Assembly: GCA_934168355.1 (NCBI GenBank)
Contig: CAKPNI010000007.1
Coordinates: 1-59,941, forward strand
Source: an uncultured Clostridia bacterium
Lineage (GTDB): Bacteria > Bacillota > Clostridia > TANB77 > CAG-508
Length of the DNA: 59,941 bases
Direction of reading: 5' to 3'
Part shown: positions 1-7,851 of the stretch, piece by piece
Layout: each line of letters begins with the position of its first letter
How positions within the stretch are numbered: the stretch's first letter is position 1
Position numbers and translations under genes: made by a program
The notes under the pieces: model-generated
What the model was told of the DNA's origin: nothing
The model's database searches: none
What the model saw: only the letters and a program-made list of their open reading frames with translations

Positions 1-74
<74 letters not shown>

Positions 75-84
75 AAAAAAATAA

Positions 85-113
85 AAAAAGGACTGGAAAC
101 AGTCTTTTTTTAA
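85..113 (+). terminator. Intrinsic terminator after tRNA-Arg
   Basis: GACTG (91-95) and CAGTC (100-104) form a short stem with a GAAA loop, followed by a run of seven T. It ends the tRNA transcript before the small gene at 132. Confidence 0.85.
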
Positions 114-131
114 TTAAGGGGTAAAAAGAAA

Positions 132-356
132 ATGTTTTATAATCCAAGAGAATTTCTTGAACAAGACCTAAGATACAAAGGCCCAATGAGAAGAAGATAT
201 GATGAATTACTAGAAATATATAAAGGTTACAACATACACAGATACAATAGAGGAGAATGGGAAAGAATAGGAGCAGAAATAAAGGACGACGATTTAATTG
301 TAGAAGCAGATACAATTGAAGAAGTAAGAAAATGGCTTGATGAAAATGTAAAATAG
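132..356 (+). CDS. Small protein upstream of a HipA/CtkA-like kinase
   Basis: A 74-residue charged, soluble protein that I do not recognise. It starts MFYNPREFLEQD and ends in an acidic helix rich in Glu, Val and Lys. A purine-rich ribosome site (AAGGGG) precedes the ATG. Its stop codon overlaps the AGGAGG that serves the next gene, so the two are almost certainly co-translated. By position it could be the partner or regulator (antitoxin-like) of the kinase-fold protein behind it; that role is inferred only from linkage. Confidence 0.7.
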   Translation: MFYNPREFLEQDLRYKGPMRRRYDELLEIYKGYNIHRYNRGEWERIGAEIKDDDLIVEADTIEEVRKWLDENVK

Positions 357-368
357 GAGGTGCATATA

Positions 369-1265
369 TTGAACGAAAATGAATTGATAGACTTTAATAA
401 AGCAACTGAAATTCCACCTGAATATAACGGAAGTGAAAAGAAGAAAACAATGATTTTAGGTGGAAAAAAATATTTGGTAAAATTTCCGGATTCAAATAGG
501 TCGCCAAAATTAAATATATCTTATATTAACAATGTTTATTCAGAATATATAGGCTCTAAGGTTTTTGAATTATTAGGGATAAATACACAAAAAGTTGACT
601 TAGGTTATTATAATCAAGAAAATAGAAAATTTTATGTATGTGCCTGTGAAGATTTTACAACAGAAAATACAAAGCTAATAGAATTTGAAAAGTTGGAAAA
701 TGCAAGTTTAGATTCAGATGGTGAAAAAAAAGATTTATCAGATATAAGACATATAATAGAATTAAATACTTACAATATTGATAAAATATCTTTTAAAAAA
801 TTTTTCTGGGATATGTTTATTGTTGACTGTTTAATAGGAAATACAGATAGACATAATGGCAATTTTGGATTTATAAAAAACATAAAGACAGAAGAATTAA
901 CTTTAGCTCCTGTATATGATTGCGGTTCGTGTTTATTTTCAACTTTTACAGATGAGAAAATGGCAGAAGTATTAAACAATGAGGGATTATTAAGAGATTG
1001 TATAAAAAATACATCATCATCAATAAAATATAATGGTTCAAAAATAAAATATTATGACTTTATTACATCATTAAAAGATGAAGATTGTGTGGAGGCATTA
1101 ATAAGAATTTATCCGAAAATAGAGATAGAAAAAATAAATAAAATAATAGACGAAATCCCATGTATAACTGATATAAGAAGAGAATTTTATAAAACAATAA
1201 TAAAATATAAATATGAAGATATTTTAAAAGTAGCATATAAGAAAATAAGTAGAAAAAAGCTTTAA
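369..1265 (+). CDS. HipA/CtkA-like serine/threonine kinase-fold protein
   Basis: About 298 residues. It has the HipA-type kinase signature: an ATP-binding Lys in KKYLVKFP (about residue 38), the catalytic NTDRHNGNFG (about 158-167) and a metal-binding APVYDCG (about 180-186). The single-domain layout resembles the CtkA type more than classical HipA, which carries an extra N-terminal domain. I chose TTG at 369 because AGGAGG at 355-360 is ideally spaced for it; GTG at 360 overlaps that site. It is paired with the 74-residue gene upstream. A toxin-like or signalling kinase role is inferred from the family. Confidence 0.8.
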   Translation: MNENELIDFNKATEIPPEYNGSEKKKTMILGGKKYLVKFPDSNRSPKLNISYINNVYSEYIGSKVFELLGINTQKVDLGYYNQENRKFYVCACEDFTTENTKLIEFEKLENASLDSDGEKKDLSDIRHIIELNTYNIDKISFKKFFWDMFIVDCLIGNTDRHNGNFGFIKNIKTEELTLAPVYDCGSCLFSTFTDEKMAEVLNNEGLLRDCIKNTSSSIKYNGSKIKYYDFITSLKDEDCVEALIRIYPKIEIEKINKIIDEIPCITDIRREFYKTIIKYKYEDILKVAYKKISRKKL

Positions 1266-1303
1266 TGTAGAATGCTAAAAACGTTGGATTTTTAGGAGGA
1301 TAT

Positions 1304-1610
1304 ATGAATCGAATATAGAAATGAAATATGGAGAAAAAGCCATATCAAATAAATGTGGATTATATGACCATTATAAAGACATAAAAAATATTTCAAAAGA
1401 AGAATTAACAGACATAAAACAACCGTATTATCAGACCTTAAAAAAATACAAGAAGATATAATGAACGAAGGTTTTGATTCAGGAAAAATAAAAGTAAATG
1501 TTAAATTTTATTGCGCATTTACAGCTGGAAATATTATGTTTGATAATGACATATTAACAATTGAACAATTTTTGAACTTGACAGAATATAGAAAAAATAT
1601 AATAAAGTAG
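1304..1610 (+). pseudogene. Decayed small gene with two frame breaks
   Basis: A good ribosome site (AGGAGG, about 1294-1300) precedes ATG at 1304, but that frame stops after four codons. Coding-like sequence continues in another frame from about 1309 (SNIEMKYGEKAISNK) and then needs a second -1 shift near 1417 to continue as TTVLSDLKKIQEDIMNEGF up to the stop at 1608. Both breaks are next to short A-rich runs, as expected for ordinary decay. Neither involves CGG, so this differs from the four recoded genes. I do not recognise the roughly 100-residue product. Confidence 0.55.
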
Positions 1611-1618
1611 GAGAAAAA

Positions 1619-2816
1619 ATGAAAGTAATAATACACAGAGGAACACATCAAATTGGTGGGTGCATAACTCAAATAGAGTCAAATTCTGGAACAAAGATAA
1701 TAATAGATATAGGAGAAAATTTACCATCACAGAATAATCAAGAAAAAGATGAAATAAAAATTAAAGGGTTAACCTACGGAGAACCAGAGTTTGATGCCGT
1801 ATTTGTAACACATTATCATGGAGACCATATTGGGTTATATAAAAATATAAATCCGGAAATTCCAATTTATGTTGGGGAAATATCAAAAGAAATTTATAAA
1901 ATAATACAGAAAAAATTGGCAAAATCAAAAATAATACCAGAAGAGGACTTACAAATAATTGAGAATTTTAAAACATTTAAAATACCAGAAAGAATAAAAA
2001 TTAAAGATATAACAGTAACACCAATAGAAGTTGACCATTCTGCATTTAATGCACATATGTTTTTAATAGAATGTGATAATAAAAAAATCTTGCATACAGG
2101 AGACTTTAGAACACATGGACAAAGAGGAAAAGCTGTTTTTCCTGCTGTAGAAAAATATGTAGGAAAAGTTGATTGTCTTATATGTGAGGGGACAACCCTT
2201 TCTAGGGAAAAAGAAGATATTATTACGGAATTTGATATCCAAAGAAAAGCCGAAGAAATTTTTAGCGAAAATAAATATAATTTTGTTTTATGTAGCAGTA
2301 CAAATATTGATAGAATTGCCGCTATTCATAAAGCAGCTTTAAAAACTAATAGATTATTTGTATGTGATGAATATCAAAAAGAACAATTAATGTATATTGA
2401 CAAGATTTCAAGAAGTGGATTATATAAATTTAAAAATACGGTTTATAGCTATGGAAATAATCTTTTAGATGTAATGCGAGAGAAAAGTTTTGTAATGCTT
2501 GTTAGAGCAAATTATTTATCTAAAAAGGTGATGGAAAAATTTGAAAATAGTATATTTATATATTCACAGTGGCAAGGATACTTGGATGAAAAATTTACGG
2601 AATACAAATATTTACAAGATTTTGTACCAAAAAATCACATATTTTTACATACAAGTCGGACATGCAGATTTTAAGTCATTAGAGCATATATGTCAATTAG
2701 TAAAACCAAAGATTATTATACCGATTCATGGAGAACGACCAGAAGCTTTTAAAGAAATGAGCATTGAAAAGTGTAATATTATAATTGGGCAAGATGGAGA
2801 AAAAATTGAAATCTGA
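1619..2816 (+). CDS. RNase J-like metallo-beta-lactamase protein, needs +1 shift at CGG
   Basis: The protein has the metal-binding HYHGDH motif (residues 65-70), HSAFNAH (about 140) and HTGDFRTHG (about 160), in the order of RNase J / beta-CASP-type metallohydrolases. The opening frame reaches HTS and then meets CGG at 2657 and a stop at 2672. Dropping C2657 gives HTSGHADFKSLEHICQ and a normal C-terminus with PKIIIPIHGE, ending at 2816. The restored product is about 398 residues. The conserved glycine-histidine of the C-terminal zinc motif lies exactly at the junction. It starts at ATG 1619 after GGAG. Substrate unknown; an RNA- or nucleotide-processing hydrolase is likely. Confidence 0.85.
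2654..2660 (+). other. Putative +1 recoding site, AGT-C-GGA
   Basis: The zero frame reads AGT CGG ACA. Skipping C2657 gives AGT GGA CAT, encoding Ser-Gly-His of the conserved TSGHA motif. It is one of only four in-frame CGG codons I found in the window, all at such sites. Confidence 0.75.
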
Positions 2817-2832
2817 AATAATAAAGTAACCC

Positions 2833-2887
2833 AAAAACCTCACGAAGAATACAATATATAAAGTATTCAAAAGTGAGGTTTTTATTT
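2833..2887 (+). terminator. Terminator-like hairpin carrying the next gene's ribosome site
   Basis: AAAAACCTCAC (2833-2843) pairs with GTGAGGTTTTT (2873-2883), and an inner GAATAC/GTATTC extends the stem. The T-rich tail makes it look like the terminator of the MBL gene. The 3' arm also holds GTGAGG, the only ribosome site for the ATG at 2888. The same structure could therefore end one transcript and hide the start of the next. Confidence 0.7.
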
Positions 2888-4120
2888 ATGAAAAATATGG
2901 TAAAGATAATGATTTTAATATTAATAGGGTTTGTAACAATAACAATAATTACTCTAAATAAAAGAGAAGATAATATACCAATAGAAAACAAAACAGAAAA
3001 CAAAATAGAGGCACAAGACATCACAATTAAAGATGAAGAAAACTTAGAAGAGCAAGAAGTAGAAGACGAAGGATTTGAGCTTCAAGGAGAGATAGCATAT
3101 GAGGGAGGAAAAGCCCAAAGTTGGAATTTGCAAACAACAGGAGAGCCAAAATTAACATATGTAAGTCAAATTGACAACAGATGGAAAAATTATCCATATA
3201 CAGTAACAAATAATAAAAGCCAAACTATAGGAAAAAGTGGATGTGGGGTAGCAACAGCTGCGATGGTAATTGATAGTATAGTCGGAAATGTGTCTGTAAC
3301 AGAATTAGCAGATGTATTTGTGAAACATGGTTATAGGTCACCAAACAACGGAACTTATTGGTCTGCCAATAGAGCAATTGCAGATGAATTTAATATAGAA
3401 TATCAGGAAACATCAAATTTTAGTGTAATGTTAGAAAAATTAAAAAATAATAATTACATTATAGCATCAGTTGGAAATGGCTTATTTACAACCGGTGGAC
3501 ACTATATTATGATTTATGGAATTGATGGTAATAATTTAAAGATATATGACCCTTATTTATATTCAGGAAAATTTGAAACTTCAACCAGAAGAGGAAAGGC
3601 AAGTGTAAGCGGAGATACGGTATATTGTAGTATAGATAATTTTAAAAATTATGCAAATTATAAAAGATTTTTTTGCTATAAATATGATTTAAAATTAAGT
3701 GCAAATCAAACTACTAATAATCCTACAAGTTATATTCGATATGTGAAAGTATCTAGTAGGTTAAATATAAGAAATGGTGCTAGTACAAAAAATAAAATTG
3801 TTGGAAAATTAAATAACGGAGAAGAAGTTACGATATATGAAACAAAAGGAATTTGGAGCAGAATTGGAGATAACAAATGGGTTTCATCTAATTATCTGGT
3901 AGATAGAAAGGTAAGTACAAATAAAGGAACTGTTGGTCAATATAAAAGATTAAAAAGTAAGACATATTTGTATTCAAAATCAAATTTAAGTGGGAAAAAA
4001 TACACATATTTAGCAAAGACACAAGTAAAAATAATAAAAAATATTTCAAGAAATGTAGATTATGTCTATGTTGTAAAAACTGGAAGATATGCATATATCA
4101 GAACAAGTGCTTACAAATAA
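2888..4120 (+). CDS. Secreted or anchored C39-like cysteine peptidase with SH3 domain
   Basis: About 410 residues. An N-terminal membrane segment or signal anchor (about residues 5-24) is followed by an acidic linker and a C39-like papain-fold domain. The catalytic Cys lies in KSGCGVATAAM and the His in GGHYIMIYGID, with DPYLYSG after it. The C-terminal third contains an SH3-type wall-binding repeat (RLNIRNGASTKNKIVGKL). ATG 2888 is preferred to GTG 2873, because GTG 2873 is itself part of the ribosome site. It probably acts outside the cell on peptides or wall peptide bonds; the substrate is unknown. Confidence 0.82.
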   Translation: MKNMVKIMILILIGFVTITIITLNKREDNIPIENKTENKIEAQDITIKDEENLEEQEVEDEGFELQGEIAYEGGKAQSWNLQTTGEPKLTYVSQIDNRWKNYPYTVTNNKSQTIGKSGCGVATAAMVIDSIVGNVSVTELADVFVKHGYRSPNNGTYWSANRAIADEFNIEYQETSNFSVMLEKLKNNNYIIASVGNGLFTTGGHYIMIYGIDGNNLKIYDPYLYSGKFETSTRRGKASVSGDTVYCSIDNFKNYANYKRFFCYKYDLKLSANQTTNNPTSYIRYVKVSSRLNIRNGASTKNKIVGKLNNGEEVTIYETKGIWSRIGDNKWVSSNYLVDRKVSTNKGTVGQYKRLKSKTYLYSKSNLSGKKYTYLAKTQVKIIKNISRNVDYVYVVKTGRYAYIRTSAYK

Positions 4121-4132
4121 TTTTGCCATAAA

Positions 4133-4161
4133 TTGACATTTTTGCAATCTGTTGATATAAT
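4133..4161 (+). promoter_or_regulatory. Sigma-A promoter for tadA
   Basis: A perfect TTGACA (4133-4138), a 17-bp spacer and a perfect TATAAT (4156-4161). Transcription would begin just before the first ACCGGT repeat, so the repeats lie in the tadA leader. Confidence 0.85.
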
Positions 4162-4170
4162 GTGTTCGAA

Positions 4171-4224
4171 AAAGAACCGGTCCCAAATGAACATGTTCAC
4201 AAAAGAACCGGTCCAAAACGAACA
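4171..4224. repeat. ACCGGT-core repeat, two direct copies in the tadA leader
   Basis: AAAGAACCGGTCC occurs at 4171 and 4202, separated by AAATGAACATGTTCAC. The second half (GAACATGTTCAC plus the repeat plus AACGAAC) is nearly identical to the copy at 7427-7460. Confidence 0.85.
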
Positions 4225-4238
4225 AAAAGGAGAAAAAA

Positions 4239-4733
4239 TTGCAAGAAAAAGAAAAATACATGAAACAGGCTCTAAAAGAAGCCAAAAAAGCATACGAAAA
4301 ATTGGAAGTGCCAGTAGGAGCAATAATTGTAAAAAACGGAAAAATAATAGCCAGAGCACATAATCAAAAAGAAACAAAATTTGATACAACAAAACATGCC
4401 GAAATACTTGCAATCCAAAAAGCAAGCAAAAAATTAGGTTCATGGAGATTAATAGATTGTGACATGTATGTCACTCTAGAGCCATGTTCAATGTGTGCAG
4501 GTGCAATAATAAACTCAAGAATAAAAAATGTATATATTGGCGCATCAGATGAAAAGACTGGTGCCGTAGGGTCTGTACTTAATTTGTTTACAGATTATAA
4601 GTTTAATCATAATGTGAGTTTTGAAAAAGGAATATTAGAAGATGAGTGTAAAAATTTACTTCAGGAATTTTTTAAAGAATTAAGAAAAATAAAAAATGGC
4701 ACAAAAAGAACCGGTCCAAATGAGTACAAATGA
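4239..4733 (+). CDS. tadA: tRNA-specific adenosine deaminase TadA
   Basis: Converts A34 to inosine in the anticodon of tRNA-Arg(ACG), so it reads CGU, CGC and CGA but not CGG. The zinc and catalytic motifs are visible: HAE (residues 53-55) and PCSMC (82-86). The start is TTG 4239 behind AAGGAG. The last codons (KRTGPNEYK) run through a copy of the ACCGGT repeat, so the C-terminus is repeat-derived and longer than usual. Inosine-based decoding of CGU/CGC/CGA without a CGG-reading tRNA fits the proposed CGG recoding. Confidence 0.95.
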   Translation: MQEKEKYMKQALKEAKKAYEKLEVPVGAIIVKNGKIIARAHNQKETKFDTTKHAEILAIQKASKKLGSWRLIDCDMYVTLEPCSMCAGAIINSRIKNVYIGASDEKTGAVGSVLNLFTDYKFNHNVSFEKGILEDECKNLLQEFFKELRKIKNGTKRTGPNEYK

Positions 4734-4762
4734 GTAAAAAGACGCAAAAAGAACCGGTCCCA
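4705..4762. repeat. ACCGGT-core repeat, two direct copies at the tadA 3' end
   Basis: Two further copies of AAAGAACCGGTCC at about 4706 and 4749, with a GAGTACAAATGAGT spacer. The first copy is translated as the tail of TadA; the second lies in the leader of the gene at 4785. Confidence 0.85.
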
Positions 4763-4784
4763 ATGTGTCAAAAAGGAGAAAAAT

Positions 4785-5534
4785 ATGGCAAATCAAAGAT
4801 TTAGCAAAAAAATATTAAATATATGTATAATATGTATAATAATAGTAGCAATAATATTTACAGCCGTAATGCTTGTATTAAATTATGATGAAAAAGGCGA
4901 GACCAATATGCCATTTCAAGTTTCAAAAATATCAATAGTTTCCACAGTTAATGGACAAGATGTGGAAAACTCTGATGCAAAATGGGATATAAATGTAATT
5001 CAAAATAATGATGTTTATATTTATATAGAAAAAAATGATGAATATAAAAAACAAGAAACTATAAAATCTGTAAAAATAGAAAATATAACGATTGCAGAAA
5101 AGCCAATGGTTGGAGAAATTAAAATTTACAAGCCAATTTCTAATGATGCTGTATTATTTGAAAATAAAGATGAAAATATAGTTAATGAATTAGAATACAA
5201 AGGAGCAAAATCAACAGATGCTAAAAAGCTTGAAATATCAAATCAAGGCGGAGTTTTAATTTTTAGATGTGCAAATAATAATATTGGTACGTATACTTCA
5301 AATGATGATGCAGAAATCAATTATAATAATTTGCTTAATAAATTAAACATAGATGAAAGTAGTTTGATTTCCAGAATAAAATTCAATATAGAAATTACGT
5401 TGAATTCAGGAAGAGTGTTTAGGGCAGATAATGTTGAAATACAAATTCCAAATGAGGGAATTTCCGAGAGCGGAACAGTAGGACATGAATATTTAGATTT
5501 ACAAAGTATAGTTTTTAAAAGAATTGAAAATTAA
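4785..5534 (+). CDS. Membrane-anchored protein of unknown function
   Basis: 249 residues. A hydrophobic segment at about residues 11-32 is followed by an extracellular beta-rich region with many Ile, Val and Asn, which looks like a single-pass anchored or secreted protein. AAGGAGA precedes the ATG. It sits between tadA and the SRP RNA. I do not recognise a family. Confidence 0.75.
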   Translation: MANQRFSKKILNICIICIIIVAIIFTAVMLVLNYDEKGETNMPFQVSKISIVSTVNGQDVENSDAKWDINVIQNNDVYIYIEKNDEYKKQETIKSVKIENITIAEKPMVGEIKIYKPISNDAVLFENKDENIVNELEYKGAKSTDAKKLEISNQGGVLIFRCANNNIGTYTSNDDAEINYNNLLNKLNIDESSLISRIKFNIEITLNSGRVFRADNVEIQIPNEGISESGTVGHEYLDLQSIVFKRIEN

Positions 5535-5562
5535 AATTTACAAAAGAAAAATCAAAAAAAAC

Positions 5563-5591
5563 TTGCCAAAATTAAAAATACGTTATATAAT
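5563..5591 (+). promoter_or_regulatory. Sigma-A promoter of the SRP RNA
   Basis: TTGCCA (5563-5568), a 17-bp spacer and TATAAT (5586-5591). The predicted start is about 5598, exactly where the outer SRP helix begins. Confidence 0.85.
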
Positions 5592-5597
5592 TGCAAA

Positions 5598-5737
5598 TGG
5601 TATGGAATTAAATTCTTGTATGGAGGGCATCCAATAAAAGCCTATGAACCTTGTCAGGTCCGGAAGGAAGCAGCAATAAGTAGATACTTTTGTGTGGAAT
5701 GCTTTCCATAGAGGAATTTAGCTTCACACCATTTTTA
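5598..5737 (+). ncRNA. ffs: Signal recognition particle RNA (small bacterial type)
   Basis: The conserved domain IV tip is present (GTCAGGTCCGGAAGGAAGCA, 5653-5672). Paired arms extend outward: TATGGAGGGCAT with ATGCTTTCCATA, TAAATTC (5609-5615) with GAATTTA (5714-5720), and an outer TGG..TGGAA with TTCACACCA helix closing near 5598/5731. A T-rich tail follows. I see no Alu domain, so this is a compact form of about 135 nt. It binds Ffh and targets membrane proteins. It lies directly upstream of dnaX, a common firmicute arrangement. Confidence 0.92.
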
Positions 5738-5758
5738 ATATTCTAGGGGGTGTAAGTT

Positions 5759-7399
5759 TTGGGGTATACAGCACTTTATAGAAAATTTAGACCTACAAAA
5801 TTTTCAGAAATAGTAGGACAAGAACACATAAAAAAAACACTAAAAAATCAATTAATATCTGATAGAGTAGGACATGCATATCTATTTAATGGAGGTAGAG
5901 GAACAGGAAAAACAACAACTGCTAAAATATTGGCAAGAGCTGTAAACTGCCTAAACCCTAAGGATGGAGAACCATGCAATGAATGTGAAATATGCAAAGG
6001 GTCTTTAGATGGTTCGCTTACAGATATAATTGAAATGGATGCTGCATCAAATAATGGTGTAGAAGATGTAAGAAGCATAAGAGATGCAGTAAACTTTTTA
6101 CCAACAAAAGCAAAATATAGAGTATATATTATAGATGAGGTTCATATGTTATCACCGGGGGCTTTTAATGCATTATTAAAAACACTAGAAGAACCGCCAG
6201 AACATGTAAAATTTATTTTAGCAACAACAGAACCACAAAAATTACCAGCAACAATATTATCAAGATGCCAAAGGTTTGATTTTAAAAGAATTTCAAATGA
6301 AGATATAGTAAAAGACTTAGAATATGTTTGCAAAGAAAGTGATATAAAAATAACACCAAAGGCATTAGAATTAATCGCAGTGCTTGCAGAGGGCGGAATG
6401 AGAGATGCCCTATCAATACTTGAAAGATGTAGCCAAGAGGGTACTGATGAAATAGATGAAGATAAAATAAAGGATTTAATAGGGATTCCAAAAACAGTAT
6501 TTATAAATAATATTGTCGATGCAGTAGTAAATGAAGATGTAGAGGGAACCTTAAATAATTTACAAGAAGTTATAGATGATGGAAAAGATATAAATAATTT
6601 AGTTTTGGAAATCATAAAATATATAAAAGATGTTTTACTATATAAATCAACAGGAAAAAGAGAATTATATAATGATGAGGAAATAGAAAAAATAAAAATT
6701 ATTTCTGATAAAACATCAAAATTAGACTTAATAAATTTAATATGTGAATTATCGGATATAGAAAACAGTATGAAATTATCTACACAAAAATTGATTGTTT
6801 TACAGACTGGATTAATAAAATTATGTAATAAACAAACAGTAAAAACAAATACAAATTCATCAGAAAGTGGCGGGAACACGCAAAATGCAGACCTAGAAAG
6901 AAGAGTTACAAAAATCGAAAATTTTTTACGAGCTGGTAATTTTGTAAAAGCAAGAGGAAACGGAAATGTAGCAAATGCAAATGTACAGACAAATTCTGGA
7001 GCTAAAGCTTTTGATACCTCAAGCAATGTAGAACCTAACAAAGCAACAGTTGTAACAAAACCAAAATATCAAGGAAAAACACAAGATTACTGGCCTAAAA
7101 TTGTAGAAGATTATAAAACAAGTGGAAAAATGTTTATGTATATGAATCTAGCAGGAACAATTGCTAGAGAAGTAAATGATATGACACTGGAAATTGAGTT
7201 CCCAAAAGGAATGAATGAAGTTGCAAAAGGCTTTTTAGCAAGGCCAGATATTAAACAAAACTTAAGAGAAACAATACACTTAGCTTGCGGCAAAGAAATG
7301 CAAATTAAGTTTGTGGATACAAAACAAGAAAATAAAACAAGTGAAAGTGAATTTGAACAGTTTGTAGAAAGTAATGATATACCATTTAATATAATATAA
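5759..7399 (+). CDS. dnaX: DNA polymerase III subunit gamma/tau
   Basis: 546 residues. The clamp-loader AAA+ ATPase is clear: Walker A GGRGTGKT (45-52), four zinc cysteines (C64 and the CNECEIC cluster), AASNNGVEDVR, Walker B IDEVHML, and ATTEPQKLPATILSRCQRF with the SRC sensor motif. The C-terminal part is shorter than long tau proteins. The start is TTG 5759 behind a strong AGGGGGGTG. It begins the dnaX-ybaB-recR group. Confidence 0.97.
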   Translation: MGYTALYRKFRPTKFSEIVGQEHIKKTLKNQLISDRVGHAYLFNGGRGTGKTTTAKILARAVNCLNPKDGEPCNECEICKGSLDGSLTDIIEMDAASNNGVEDVRSIRDAVNFLPTKAKYRVYIIDEVHMLSPGAFNALLKTLEEPPEHVKFILATTEPQKLPATILSRCQRFDFKRISNEDIVKDLEYVCKESDIKITPKALELIAVLAEGGMRDALSILERCSQEGTDEIDEDKIKDLIGIPKTVFINNIVDAVVNEDVEGTLNNLQEVIDDGKDINNLVLEIIKYIKDVLLYKSTGKRELYNDEEIEKIKIISDKTSKLDLINLICELSDIENSMKLSTQKLIVLQTGLIKLCNKQTVKTNTNSSESGGNTQNADLERRVTKIENFLRAGNFVKARGNGNVANANVQTNSGAKAFDTSSNVEPNKATVVTKPKYQGKTQDYWPKIVEDYKTSGKMFMYMNLAGTIAREVNDMTLEIEFPKGMNEVAKGFLARPDIKQNLRETIHLACGKEMQIKFVDTKQENKTSESEFEQFVESNDIPFNII

Positions 7400-7400
7400 T

Positions 7401-7460
7401 GTTCATTTGGGACCGGTTCTTTAAAGAACATGTTCACAAAAGAACCGGTCCCAAACGAAC
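7401..7460. repeat. ACCGGT-core inverted repeat between dnaX and ybaB
   Basis: GTTCATTTGGGACCGGTTCT (7401-7420, arm extends to 7422) pairs with the arm 7439-7460, giving 22 bp with one mismatch. The loop contains the palindrome GAACATGTTC. This is the only place where the repeat unit is inverted; around tadA it is direct. There is no T run, so it is not a simple terminator. Confidence 0.9.
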
Positions 7461-7483
7461 AAAAAAGAAAGGAATGATTTAAA

Positions 7484-7828
7484 ATGGCAAAAAGAGGTGG
7501 ATTCCCGGGAGGAATGGGAGGATTCGGAGGAATGAATCTAGGAAATATAATGAAACAAGCTCAAAAAATGCAAGCAGATTTAACAAAAACACAAGAAGAA
7601 CTTGCAAGCAAAGAATTTGAAGCATCATGTGGTGGAGGAGCAGTTGAGGTAAAGGTAAGTGGAGCTAAAGTTTTAAAAGAAATAAAAATAAAACCAGAGG
7701 TTGTTGACCCAGAAGATGTTGAAATGTTACAAGATTTAATAATAACTGCTATAAATGAAGCATTAAGAAAAGTTGATGACGCAAGCAGTGATGCTATGGG
7801 AAAATACAATATTCCGGGATTAATGTAA
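7484..7828 (+). CDS. YbaB/EbfC nucleoid-associated protein
   Basis: 114 residues, the usual family size. A glycine/methionine-rich N-terminus (GGFPGGMGGFGGMN) is followed by the KQAQKMQADL helix, the G-rich strand with GGGAVEVKVSG, and the C-terminal helix ending GKYNIPGLM. YbaB forms tweezer-like dimers that bind DNA. It lies between dnaX and recR, the classical arrangement. AAAGGAATG precedes the ATG. Confidence 0.94.
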   Translation: MAKRGGFPGGMGGFGGMNLGNIMKQAQKMQADLTKTQEELASKEFEASCGGGAVEVKVSGAKVLKEIKIKPEVVDPEDVEMLQDLIITAINEALRKVDDASSDAMGKYNIPGLM

Positions 7829-7851
7829 TTTAAAAGAAAGTAAGGTTTAAA

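Noticed and set aside
2541..2816. A separate 91-residue gene overlapping the MBL gene end
   Set aside because: It is the C-terminal zinc-binding part of the same MBL protein after the CGG site, not an independent gene.
5598..5737. Full-length Bacillus-type SRP RNA with Alu domain
   Set aside because: The outer helix closes at about 5598/5731 and the promoter fits that start, leaving no room for an Alu domain.
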